Origin: Spirosoma validum
GTDB lineage: Bacteria > Bacteroidota > Bacteroidia > Cytophagales > Spirosomataceae
DNA length: 64,000 nucleotides
Direction: 5' to 3'
Assembly: GCF_014699035.1 (NCBI RefSeq)
Contig: NZ_JACXAA010000014.1
Coordinates: 1 to 64,000, forward strand
In this document: piece by piece, positions 25,022 to 33,732 of the stretch
How the letters are laid out: each line of letters starts with the position of its first letter
How positions within the stretch are numbered: the stretch's first letter is position 1
Program-made: the position numbers and the translations under genes
Notes under the pieces: model-generated
Databases searched by the model: none
Told to the model about the DNA's origin: nothing
Seen by the model: only the letters and a program-made list of their open reading frames with translations

Positions 25022-25918
25022 ATGGATAAAATCAGAAAAATAGAGAGCGTTGCCCAGTTTAATACCCAGCGTGGACAGCAAACCCTGCATCCCCTGGTAA
25101 GTGTGCTGGATCAGTCCAAATCAACGCCCATCCATCCGACTCGTCAGCTCTCGGAGCTGTACATTATCTTTTTGAAGGATGCACACTGTTCACCGCTTAC
25201 CTATGGGCGTAACCAATACGACTACCAGGACGAGACGCTGCTGTTCATTGCACCGGGGCAGGTATTCGGGTTTGATGAGCACGAAGAAACCCTGCAACCG
25301 AATGGGTGGGCGCTGGCCTTTCATCCCGACCTGATTCGTGGCACTTCGCTAGGAAGACATATCAAGGACTATAATTTTTTTGGCTATGACATCAACGAAG
25401 CGCTGCATATTTCAGGGCGAGAGCGGCAAATCGTTCTGGAGTGCTTTCAAAAAGTTCAGTACGAATTAGAGCATGCCATTGATAAACATAGTCGGACGCT
25501 GATGGTCAGCACAATTGAGTTGTTTTTGAACTACTGCGTCCGGTTTTATGACCGGCAGTTTATCACCCGTGAGCATCTGAATAAAGATGTGCTGATCCGC
25601 TTCGAAGAACTACTGGATACCTATTTTGTCTCTGATAAACCACACGTCCTGGGCCTGCCTTCGGTTAGCTACTGCGCCGATCAATTGAATTTATCCGCCA
25701 ACTATTTCGGTGAATTAGTCAAGAAAGAAACCGGAAAGTCAGCCCAGGAGTACATTCAGGCTAAAGTGATCGAGGTGGCAAAAGAAAAGGTGTTAGATAC
25801 TGGCAAATCGATCAGTGAAATAGCCTATGAAATGGGGTTTAAATACCCGCAGCATTTTACCCGGCTCTTTAAGCAACATGTAGGCCAGTCGCCCAATACA
25901 TACAGGTTACTAAATTAA
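25022..25918 (+). CDS. AraC family transcriptional regulator
   Basis: This 298-residue protein has an N-terminal cupin sensor (YGRNQYDYQDETLLFIAPGQ) and a C-terminal double HTH (SISEIAYEMGFKYPQHFTRL). It is closest in this window to the regulator at 15745-16662. It is followed after 10 bases by an ABM gene and then an NmrA-like gene, which it probably controls as an operon. The effector is unknown. Confidence 0.92.
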   Translation: MDKIRKIESVAQFNTQRGQQTLHPLVSVLDQSKSTPIHPTRQLSELYIIFLKDAHCSPLTYGRNQYDYQDETLLFIAPGQVFGFDEHEETLQPNGWALAFHPDLIRGTSLGRHIKDYNFFGYDINEALHISGRERQIVLECFQKVQYELEHAIDKHSRTLMVSTIELFLNYCVRFYDRQFITREHLNKDVLIRFEELLDTYFVSDKPHVLGLPSVSYCADQLNLSANYFGELVKKETGKSAQEYIQAKVIEVAKEKVLDTGKSISEIAYEMGFKYPQHFTRLFKQHVGQSPNTYRLLN

Positions 25919-25928
25919 CAGCAACAGT

Positions 25929-26330
25929 GTGAAAACGCAAAAATCAGGCTTATCACTGGTCGTCCTTATCATGGGTATACTGTCATTCTTTAGCGCAGGC
26001 AACGCGTCTGCTCAGGAGAAAAAACAAATAGTGAGACTGGCAAAACTTGTCATCGATTCGGCTCACGTAGAAAGCTATAAGGTGTTACTGAAGGAAGGCA
26101 TTGAAACGGCGGTACGTGTTGAACCGGGCGTATTAACGCTTTATGCTGTTTCCGAAAAGGAGCAGCCGACCCATTTCACCATTTTAGAAATTTATGCAGA
26201 TTCTACGGCGTACCGATCTCATTTGCAGACCCCTCATTTCATTAAATACAAAACGCGTACAAAGGACATGATCAAGTCTCTTGAATTGGTCGAGACCGTT
26301 CCCCTTGTGCCTAAGATGAAGATAAAATAA
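25929..26330 (+). CDS. Secreted ABM-domain protein
   Basis: 133 residues starting at GTG 25929. The signal peptide ends near Ala28 (ASA/QE). The ABM domain has VKLEPG-like VRVEPGVLTLYAVSEKE and ILEIYADSTAYRSHLQTPHF, clearly paralogous to the protein at 162-611. It is likely a small monooxygenase or redox-protective protein in the periplasm. It belongs to the AraC-ABM-SDR unit. Confidence 0.82.
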   Translation: MKTQKSGLSLVVLIMGILSFFSAGNASAQEKKQIVRLAKLVIDSAHVESYKVLLKEGIETAVRVEPGVLTLYAVSEKEQPTHFTILEIYADSTAYRSHLQTPHFIKYKTRTKDMIKSLELVETVPLVPKMKIK

Positions 26331-26381
26331 AAGAGACTTACGTACTGACAAAAAGTCGCCCATCCCTCAAATCAAGCAACG

Positions 26382-26960
26382 ATGAAAAACATACTCATTC
26401 TGGGTGCCAGCGGTGCTATCGCCAGGCATGTCATTGACATTCTGGTTAAAAAGGACGACGTAAACCTGACGTTGTTTCTGCGCAATGCCCGCCGATTACG
26501 TAACACCGACGTTTCGAAATGCCGGATTATTGAGGGTGACGTCCTGAATAGCAAACAGCTCAGTGAAGCCGTTGCTGGTCAGGATATTGTGTACGCTAAC
26601 TTGGCAGGAGATCTGGAAGCAATGGCTAAAAACATTGTAGCCGCCATGAACGAGCAAGGGGTTAAAAAAATCATCTTCATTAGCTCGATTGGAATTTATG
26701 ATTCGCCACTAAGACCTGTCCTGAAACCTTATCGGAAAGCAGCCGATGTGTTTGAAGCCTCCGGGCTTGACTACACGATTTTACGGCCAACCTGGTTTAC
26801 TAATGTCGATGAAGTAGACTACGAGATCACCCGAAAAGGCGAACCAGAAAAAGGCTCGGTCATTTCGCAGAAAAGCCTGGCAACGTTGATAGCAACTATC
26901 ATCGAAGCGCCTGAAAAATACAGTCACGAAAATCTGGGCGTGAATAAGCCAAATTCCTGA
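26382..26960 (+). CDS. NAD(P)-binding NmrA-like protein
   Basis: This 192-residue protein begins with the dinucleotide motif LILGASGAIARHVIDIL. Further typical segments are VYANLAGDL, IIFISSIGIYD and YTILRPTWFTN. Small single-domain members are NAD(P)H-dependent reductases of flavin, quinone or biliverdin type, or sensors. It is third in the unit with the AraC and ABM genes. It lies 51 bases downstream of the ABM gene. Confidence 0.87.
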   Translation: MKNILILGASGAIARHVIDILVKKDDVNLTLFLRNARRLRNTDVSKCRIIEGDVLNSKQLSEAVAGQDIVYANLAGDLEAMAKNIVAAMNEQGVKKIIFISSIGIYDSPLRPVLKPYRKAADVFEASGLDYTILRPTWFTNVDEVDYEITRKGEPEKGSVISQKSLATLIATIIEAPEKYSHENLGVNKPNS

Positions 26961-27035
26961 TGACGCATTGTGCCACCGACAAGGTCCGTTAGCTACTTCC
27001 TGAAATCACAACAGCTACAAAATAGTTTACCAACT

Positions 27036-27278
27036 ATGAAAATCGCCGAAACCAGGCTGATCCTGTTGGTTGCTCTGCGAAGGGTCTTCGGCGTTATCTG
27101 CTGCCAGGGGACTTCACAAGGGCGACGTGATCAAATGCGCCTGCCCGGCATGGAGTATTGGCACGAGACTTTGGCTGATAAGCAGACGACGCACGTAGCG
27201 ATTAACGCCAATACGGAGAAAGGTGTCGTTACGTGGTTGAAACGCGTCACCGATGAAGAGTACAACCAGTTAACATAA
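27036..27278 (+). pseudogene. Truncated, frameshifted cupin gene remnant
   Basis: The 3' part encodes a cupin C-terminus, YWHETLADKQTTHVAIN...VTDEEYN, matching the end of the cupin at 28495-28911. Just upstream, another frame reads LHKGDVIKCA, the expected cupin strand, so a frameshift lies near 27138-27145. The 5' end (MKIAETRLILLVAL) looks like a signal peptide. The middle of the cupin barrel is missing. This is a decayed secreted relative of the carboxymuconolactone-type cupins. Confidence 0.7.
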
Positions 27279-27351
27279 AGCTGCATAGATTTTTTCAATG
27301 TAGCTCCCAGTCAATTTTTATTTCCCCGGATTCTTCATTAAAAACTCTGTT

Positions 27352-28395
27352 ATGATTACAACAAAAAGTTATGCCGCTCAAACAAAAGAAACTCCTCTGG
27401 CACCCTGGAATTTCGACCGGCGTGAGGTAGGGCCGCACGATGTTCAGTTTGATATTACGTTTTGTGGGGTTTGCCACTCCGATCTCCACCAGATTCGGGA
27501 TGAGTGGGGTGGTAGTATTTTTCCGATGGTGCCTGGACATGAGATCGTGGGTCGGGTAGTAGCGGTCGGCGATCAGGTGACCAAATTTAAAATCGGCGAT
27601 TTGGCGGGTACTGGTTGTATGGTCGATTCGTGCCGCATCTGCGATAACTGCCAGCATGGCCTGGAACAGTATTGCTCCAATGGTAATACGCTCACGTACA
27701 ACAGCCTGGAGCAGGACAAGAAAACGCCTACCTATGGCGGCTACTCCAACACCATTGTAGTGAATGAAGATTTTGTACTTCATATCTCCGACAAACTGGA
27801 TCTGGCAGCTACAGCTCCCCTGCTTTGCGCTGGAATTACGACCTATTCGCCCCTCCGGCACTGGAAGGTGGGTAAAGGGCACAAACTGGCCGTTCTGGGT
27901 CTGGGTGGCCTGGGACACATGGGCGTTAAATTTGGGGTGGCCTTTGGGGCTGAAGTGACGGTCCTGAGTACGTCTCCCAAAAAAGAAGAAGATGCCAGAA
28001 AACTCGGCGCACACAAATTTGTGGTCACCAGCGATCCCGCCCAGCTAGAGGCTGTAACGGGTTATTTCGATTTTATCCTGGATACGGTTTCAGCCGAGCA
28101 CGACTATAACCAGTACCTGACTCTGCTGAAAAGTGATGGCGTACACATTTGCGTAGGCGCACCACCGACTCCTTCGTCTCTACTGGCTTTCAGCCTGATT
28201 CCTGGCCGGAAGAGCATAGCCGGATCAAGTATTGGCGGTATTGCTGAGACTCAGGAAATGCTGGACTTCTGCGCGGAACACAACATCGTTTCCGACATTG
28301 AATTGACAGACATTAAGGATATTGATGCGGCTTACGAACGCATGCTGAAGGGTGATGTCCGCTACCGGTTTGTTATTGATATGGCTACGCTGTAA
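27352..28395 (+). CDS. Zinc-dependent NAD(P) alcohol dehydrogenase (YahK/CAD-type)
   Basis: This 347-residue protein has catalytic zinc ligands in CGVCHSDLHQI and VPGHEIVGRV. The structural zinc site is CRICDNCQHGLEQYC, and the cofactor motif LGLGGLGHMGVKF. This is the cinnamyl-alcohol/YahK-like aldehyde reductase group, usually NADPH-dependent. It lies between two broken cupin genes and looks intact. A 15-bp-armed hairpin follows its stop codon. Confidence 0.93.
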   Translation: MITTKSYAAQTKETPLAPWNFDRREVGPHDVQFDITFCGVCHSDLHQIRDEWGGSIFPMVPGHEIVGRVVAVGDQVTKFKIGDLAGTGCMVDSCRICDNCQHGLEQYCSNGNTLTYNSLEQDKKTPTYGGYSNTIVVNEDFVLHISDKLDLAATAPLLCAGITTYSPLRHWKVGKGHKLAVLGLGGLGHMGVKFGVAFGAEVTVLSTSPKKEEDARKLGAHKFVVTSDPAQLEAVTGYFDFILDTVSAEHDYNQYLTLLKSDGVHICVGAPPTPSSLLAFSLIPGRKSIAGSSIGGIAETQEMLDFCAEHNIVSDIELTDIKDIDAAYERMLKGDVRYRFVIDMATL

Positions 28396-28417
28396 AAAGT
28401 CGTCATAATCCCAGGAT

Positions 28418-28461
28418 TACATTCGTCAACAAAGAAGGTAATGACCTTGTTGACGAATGTA
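28418..28461. terminator. Long hairpin after the alcohol dehydrogenase
   Basis: Perfect 15-base arms (28418-28432 TACATTCGTCAACAA, 28447-28461 its complement) enclose a 14-base loop. No strong T-run follows, so it may be a processing or attenuating stem rather than a classic terminator. Confidence 0.45.
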
Positions 28462-28494
28462 TCTTAATCAACCTTAACAGTAACGTCAATAATC

Positions 28495-28911
28495 ATGAAT
28501 ACCAAAGAAAATCAAACCGCCATTTTTCCGAAAGGGGAACAGGCACCGGCTGACTATTTCACGGGAACAGCCTGGGCGAAAATGCTGGTCACACAAGATC
28601 CGGCCTTTAATACGACAGTAGCCAACGTTGTGTTTGAACCCGGTTGCCGAAACAACTGACATAGCCATAAGGGTGGGCAAATCCTGCTTTGTACCGACGG
28701 TACGGGTTATTACCAGGAGAAAGGCAAATCAATTCAGTTGCTTCAGAAAGGCGATGTTGTCCAGATTCACCCCGACGTAGTGCACTGGCACGGTGCTACG
28801 CCTGACAGCGAATTTACCCACATTGCCATCGGTCCTAATGCGCAAGCAGGCGCGGCAGACTGGATGCAGCCGGTAACGGACGAAGAATACAACAGCTTCA
28901 GCCAACAGTAG
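28495..28911 (+). pseudogene. Cupin-domain protein interrupted by an in-frame TGA
   Basis: From ATG 28495 the frame reads a complete 138-residue cupin except that codon 55 is TGA (28657-28659), where relatives have Trp (RNN-W-HSHKGGQILL). Both sides are intact: the metal-binding HSHKGGQ, then LLQKGDVVQIHPDVVHWHG and the C-terminus TDEEYNSFSQQ. The family is the cupin group linked to carboxymuconolactone decarboxylase-like proteins. A TGG-to-TGA change is the simplest explanation; sequencing error is possible. Confidence 0.8.
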
Positions 28912-28949
28912 AGTCAGCAGGTAGCCGCATTTCTTTATCAGCGATTTGG

Positions 28950-31292
28950 CTAAACCAACTTAATATTGGCTTCTCTGAACTTAGTGGCTAACTGCTGTAA
29001 TAACTGGCTTTTCAGATTGGCCTCATCATAAATACTTTCTATCCAGACCAGCACTTTTAGCTCCACCGTATCGCCACCAATAGCTGTCACTAAAATATCT
29101 GGTGACATCGTTTGCAGAGACCCTTCTAATTGACTCGCTTCGGTTTTTATGATCTCCCGCATGGCTTGCAGGTCAGTATCCATAGTCACCTTCAGGCTGA
29201 ATTCCGTTTTCAGATATGTATCATTTGAGGTCCAGTTGACCAGGCGGTTCGACAGCAAATCACCATTTGGAATAATGACCTCGGAGCCCTGGGAAGTAAT
29301 CATCTTACTTGAGCGGATGCCAATGTCACGTATCCGGCCTTTTTTGTCGGCCAGTTCAATGTAATCCCCGATTCGGAACGGTTTTTCGAACAGTAAGATG
29401 ATGCCCGACACGAAATTGTTGATGATGGTTTGCATACCTAACCCAATACCTACGCTAAGGGCACCCAAAACCACCGTAAACTTGTCGACGGAAACACCCG
29501 ATGCAGCAACTGCCAGCAATACGCCGGCAATGATAATGACCAGTCGAATCAAGGCAAGCATCGAGCTAACCTGACTGGTCTGCCCATCGACAACTGGAAG
29601 CTGACTTTCTCCGAAAAACAAGCCTATATTTTTTTGTAGCAGACTTGATAAGTAAAGAATTATGGAAAAGGCCAGCACATTACTCAGCGTAAAGCTGATG
29701 CTGCCAAATGAGCGAGGTCGGGTGAGAATTTGATAGAGAAAATTGAACACGCTATCAGCGATGCCTAAATTGATAAAAAAGACAAGCAGCCAAATCGCAA
29801 TAGCTATAAACGCCAATCCTCGTTTAAACGACCAGCGAGTATGTCTTACATTGACACGCGAGAAAAGCCCTTCTGAGCTGGCGCTTAGTTTGATCTGTAA
29901 TTCTAAAGCTTCCAGGACCACTTCGATAAATACGCCCAGGCCCGTGATCTGAATAAGACCAATAACGGCTGTAATGCCAAAGGTTTTAGCCAGACTGATT
30001 CGACCCAGAATATTCAGGACAATGGCCAGCACGATTAATACGAGATAAAGTTTACTGATCGGACGAATCAGGCGATTCGTAATCGGTTTGCGAGGCAATC
30101 GCTTTAAATAGATAAAACCAACGTACAGAAAAGCGATGTTTAACGCGATGAGCCAAAGACGCAGAAAAACTGAATCACCAACGAATGGATACGTTAGAAT
30201 CAGTAGCAGATACAAAACCCCGGATAAGCTCCAAAGCCTGGACTCATGTTTGGAAAAGCCTTTCCATAAATGAATCGTAAGTACCAGAAATAAGACGAGT
30301 TGGATAATTTCAATGTATAAAGTTGGCGACTGTGGCTCAAACAAAGGGGTTAAACTGAGCAGTACGATCAGTGAGCTGACAATAGGGATCGGCTTTATGT
30401 TATTGAATTGAAGCTCACCTATTTTTTGCCGGAGCGAAGGCGTTCTCGCTTTTTTGAAGTTCGTATATACCCAAATAAAAAACGCTCCTGACACTAAGAG
30501 CAGCAACAGACGATTGTCCCAGGTAGAGGCAAAAAAGTATTTCAGAATTTTATTCTGTCCCTGATACGTTGACTGGAAGAGCGTCTGCCAATTGCTACCA
30601 GCGACAGTGGCTGGTGCCTCCCACAGATAAGGCGACTCTTTTTGAAAGGTATTTTCGGCTGACTTTTGCAGACGTTCATTGATGGTGGTCTGCAACGTAT
30701 TGATAGTTAGCAACGTCCCTGATACGTCGGCCAGCAGTCGGCTGACGGTATCTAATTTGGCACTGGTCCGTGTACCGGCATCCTGAAGCTGTAGTCTCAG
30801 ACCAACCAACTGATCGGCATAAAGCTTTTTTTCTGTCGTATCATTGCCTGCTACCGTCAATAGCGAATCTGAACTGAGAGCAAGTACCTGATCGAGCCGA
30901 GTTTGTAAATCGTTGTTTGATTTGGATAAAGTTGTCCGCCAGCTCGTTAGTTTTTCCAGCGCATCGTTCAGAATCAGGTTATAGTTGGTAAGGTTTTTTG
31001 CTTCAACGACTTTCTTATGCGCCTGCACATCGGCTGAGATAGGGTTTATGTTGGCCTTCACACTGGCCAGACCTGTCCGGATGCGTGTAATGCCATAGCC
31101 CCGTTTATTGGCCGCCTTGAGTTCAGTAATAACTGACTGTGCTTTTTGAATTTTAAATAATAAGGTATCAGGAATGGTTTGCCCTATAGCTTTATCCTGA
31201 ACCCTGACTGTGTCCTGCGCTATTGAAGCAGTCGGAACCGCCAGTATAAACACACTAAGCAGAAGTTGACTGAAATATTTTTTTATGGCCAT
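28950..31292 (-). CDS. MscS-family mechanosensitive ion channel
   Basis: 780 residues from ATG 31292 (MAIKKYFSQLLLSVFIL, a signal peptide); an ATG 33 bases upstream is less likely. The periplasmic part is helical (about 30-260) and is followed by around ten membrane segments. The C-terminal MscS core has VDKFTVVLGALSVGIGLGMQ and PFRIGDYIELADKKGRIRDI. It is a large KefA/MscK-like channel that releases solutes under membrane tension. It is monocistronic. Confidence 0.92.
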   Translation of the reverse strand: MAIKKYFSQLLLSVFILAVPTASIAQDTVRVQDKAIGQTIPDTLLFKIQKAQSVITELKAANKRGYGITRIRTGLASVKANINPISADVQAHKKVVEAKNLTNYNLILNDALEKLTSWRTTLSKSNNDLQTRLDQVLALSSDSLLTVAGNDTTEKKLYADQLVGLRLQLQDAGTRTSAKLDTVSRLLADVSGTLLTINTLQTTINERLQKSAENTFQKESPYLWEAPATVAGSNWQTLFQSTYQGQNKILKYFFASTWDNRLLLLLVSGAFFIWVYTNFKKARTPSLRQKIGELQFNNIKPIPIVSSLIVLLSLTPLFEPQSPTLYIEIIQLVLFLVLTIHLWKGFSKHESRLWSLSGVLYLLLILTYPFVGDSVFLRLWLIALNIAFLYVGFIYLKRLPRKPITNRLIRPISKLYLVLIVLAIVLNILGRISLAKTFGITAVIGLIQITGLGVFIEVVLEALELQIKLSASSEGLFSRVNVRHTRWSFKRGLAFIAIAIWLLVFFINLGIADSVFNFLYQILTRPRSFGSISFTLSNVLAFSIILYLSSLLQKNIGLFFGESQLPVVDGQTSQVSSMLALIRLVIIIAGVLLAVAASGVSVDKFTVVLGALSVGIGLGMQTIINNFVSGIILLFEKPFRIGDYIELADKKGRIRDIGIRSSKMITSQGSEVIIPNGDLLSNRLVNWTSNDTYLKTEFSLKVTMDTDLQAMREIIKTEASQLEGSLQTMSPDILVTAIGGDTVELKVLVWIESIYDEANLKSQLLQQLATKFREANIKLV

Positions 31293-31467
31293 GCGGTTGT
31301 AAAAAGAGTAGGCGTATGTAATCAACTCAGATCGTGTCCATCTGGTTGTAACATGCCTTTACTTAACAACGATGGCTTTCTCGCTATTGATCTCCATTGG
31401 TCGTTTCAGAATTACTTAGAAGAAGCTACCGTACATTCGGACCAGTACGGATTGTGTCGAACTACTA

Positions 31468-32508
31468 CTAACGAAACGTATTGGTAGCCAGTTGAAAGCG
31501 CTTCGGACTGGAACCTGTCCATCGTTTAAACGCACGGCGAAATGAACCAGGCTCCTCATAGCCTGTCAGTTGAGCGATTTCAGCAATCGTGTAGTTCCGC
31601 GTACCCATAAGCTGAAAGGCTAACTCCTTACGAATACCGTCAACAAGTTGGCCAAAAACGGTTTGTTCCTGTTCGAGTTTCCGTTGCAGTGAACGTATCG
31701 ATACGTTCAGCCGATCAGCTATCTCTTCAATAACAATCGTCTGCTGATTAACCAGGCATTGACGAATGTGCGCCCCTACCCGATCAGACCAGGTATAGCT
31801 ACTCTTACCCACACAGGAACGTTCCACTATCTGGTTCAGATGATCATACAGTTCAGGATTATGGGTCACAATGGGCCGGTTTAAATCGCACCGACGAAAA
31901 TACAATCGGTTTGCGCCCGTATCGAACTGCATAGGCGACTGAAAAATAGCCTGGTGCCGTTCCAGCGATGATGGCTGAGCATGCTGCCAGTCAATCTTAA
32001 CCGGAGTAATGGGCTGTTTACTAAAGGTTTGCAAGATCTGTAACGTAACTACGAACATGCCTTCCACGGTATGTCGACAATAATACGGATAGCAAATCGC
32101 ATACATATCCAGGAAGGTGATGTCAATGTACGTCAACTCTCCCCGATCAACCGTGGCAAACGCCTGGTAATAATTTGGATTGGTGAACAATTCCCGATGC
32201 TGACCAAATCCATGTAGCACTACGTATAACGATGAACTGACCTGAGCCATCAGATTGACAATTCCGCCCCAGGTTGTGCCTAACTGCTGTCCTAAACACA
32301 ACCCTAAATTAGTGGTATCGAGCTGTTGAGTCAGCCTCAGCCATAATCGCTCCTGAACGGAAGGCTCAATGTGGCAGTCAGGATTCTCTAAATCCAGGTA
32401 CGACAAATGAACATCATCACACACCTGACGGATCGCGGATTCATTTCCCTGAAGAGCGATCTGGAGCAGTAGCCTGACACAGTTGGTATTGTATTGTTTT
32501 ACAGCCAT
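31468..32508 (-). CDS. AraC family regulator with arabinose-binding-like N-domain
   Basis: About 346 residues from ATG 32508 (MAVKQYNTN); an in-frame ATG at 32529 would add 7 residues. The N-terminal half resembles the PF12625-type dimerisation/ligand domain (RLWLRLTQQLDTTNLGLCLG). The C-terminal HTH reads LNVSIRSLQRKLEQEQTVFG, then YTIAEIAQLTGYEEPGSFRR. This group is distinct from the four cupin-type AraC proteins in the window. No divergent target gene is evident. Confidence 0.87.
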   Translation of the reverse strand: MAVKQYNTNCVRLLLQIALQGNESAIRQVCDDVHLSYLDLENPDCHIEPSVQERLWLRLTQQLDTTNLGLCLGQQLGTTWGGIVNLMAQVSSSLYVVLHGFGQHRELFTNPNYYQAFATVDRGELTYIDITFLDMYAICYPYYCRHTVEGMFVVTLQILQTFSKQPITPVKIDWQHAQPSSLERHQAIFQSPMQFDTGANRLYFRRCDLNRPIVTHNPELYDHLNQIVERSCVGKSSYTWSDRVGAHIRQCLVNQQTIVIEEIADRLNVSIRSLQRKLEQEQTVFGQLVDGIRKELAFQLMGTRNYTIAEIAQLTGYEEPGSFRRAFKRWTGSSPKRFQLATNTFR

Positions 32509-32791
32509 GTTGGTGAACAATTTAATCACCCAGGAAGCTACTACGAGTTTACCAGCGAAGCTTGCCTTTACTTGCTTAGCAGGAATAAAATTGGCATGAA
32601 GTGATCTTTTTTTGGCATGAACAGAATCCCTGTCGCCGAACCTCCCGCTCTATTTTTCTGCAAGATAAATAAGCCGTTTCTGCCTGCTTTCCCGCTTAGT
32701 ACACAGGCGTTATGGGTGTGCAGCAAAGCCCCTGAGGCCGCAGATCGGATTAGTTTATTGCAGGTATATCCCATCCACAATCGTTTAATTA

Positions 32792-33538
32792 ATGAACAAG
32801 CAATTTCTTCTTTACGCAGTTTTAACCAGCAGTCTGTTTGCCAGTTGCAAGCCCAACGGAGCCAATGATTCTGTATCACCTCAGAAAGGGTATGTCACGG
32901 GAACCATCGTCGACACGCAAGGCTGGCCGATCAGTGGGGCCTTTGTTTTTATCAGCAGTACGGGACCTTATTCAAGCGGAGCTTCGACTCATACCGATGC
33001 ACGAGGCAATTACCGAATAAAAATGGATTATGGGGCTTATCGCATTTACGCTACGTTCGACAAAGAATACGCACAAAAGAATTACGAAATCCAGTTAAAA
33101 CCCAATAACTCAGACAGTTTCTCCGTAGATGACAGCCCAGTGATTGATTTCAAATGGGTGTTGAGCGGAAAGAAACCGATACCGCTTCAGGGTTATTTCG
33201 GCGGTTATATCGGCTTGTATCAGGGCGAAACGAACATTCCCAAAAATGACGTTGAGTTTACGTTCACCCCTATCGAATTAATTGACGGCAGTACGTTAGA
33301 AAAGCCCATCGTTCTTAAACCAGGCAATGTCAGTGTTCAGTATCTGGAGGATTTGCCGCTAGGCACCTATGCGGTTAAGGCTGTTCACAAACCATCAAGT
33401 GGCGGGCCAGTCAAAGAAATTTTGTTGCGAAATAAAGACACCCAGCAAACCAGCGTAGCCAATGGAACAGTTAATCTGGCGTTTACCCCCGAATCGGCCG
33501 GATTCTACCGGGCAAATCTTGAATTTTACGAGCGCTAG
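32792..33538 (+). CDS. Lipoprotein with carboxypeptidase-regulatory-like domain
   Basis: This 248-residue protein has a lipobox LFASC (Cys19). Residues about 34-110 form a CarboxypepD_reg-like beta-sandwich (GTIVDTQGWPISGAFVFISS, THTDARGNYRIKM). A second beta-rich domain follows to the C-terminus. Such lipoproteins are surface or periplasmic with unknown binding partners. It stands alone. Confidence 0.7.
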   Translation: MNKQFLLYAVLTSSLFASCKPNGANDSVSPQKGYVTGTIVDTQGWPISGAFVFISSTGPYSSGASTHTDARGNYRIKMDYGAYRIYATFDKEYAQKNYEIQLKPNNSDSFSVDDSPVIDFKWVLSGKKPIPLQGYFGGYIGLYQGETNIPKNDVEFTFTPIELIDGSTLEKPIVLKPGNVSVQYLEDLPLGTYAVKAVHKPSSGGPVKEILLRNKDTQQTSVANGTVNLAFTPESAGFYRANLEFYER

Positions 33539-33732
33539 CTAATTTCCATCAGTCTGTCAGCAAAGGTCCCCATCCAATTGCTTAAAATTGACTGTGATAA
33601 TGCACTAATGCTAAGTAGCGTAAGGCAAAACCCGTCTTTTAGAATAGGTACCTGTGATAACTTCGTGCAGGAAGTGTATTAACTTCATGTTCACGAATCA
33701 TGGGTACCATTACTTATTTACGACTGTTTATA

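Noticed and set aside
32568..32879. Frames on both strands between the AraC gene and the small lipoprotein
   Set aside because: They overlap the lipoprotein start in other frames and show no coding signature.
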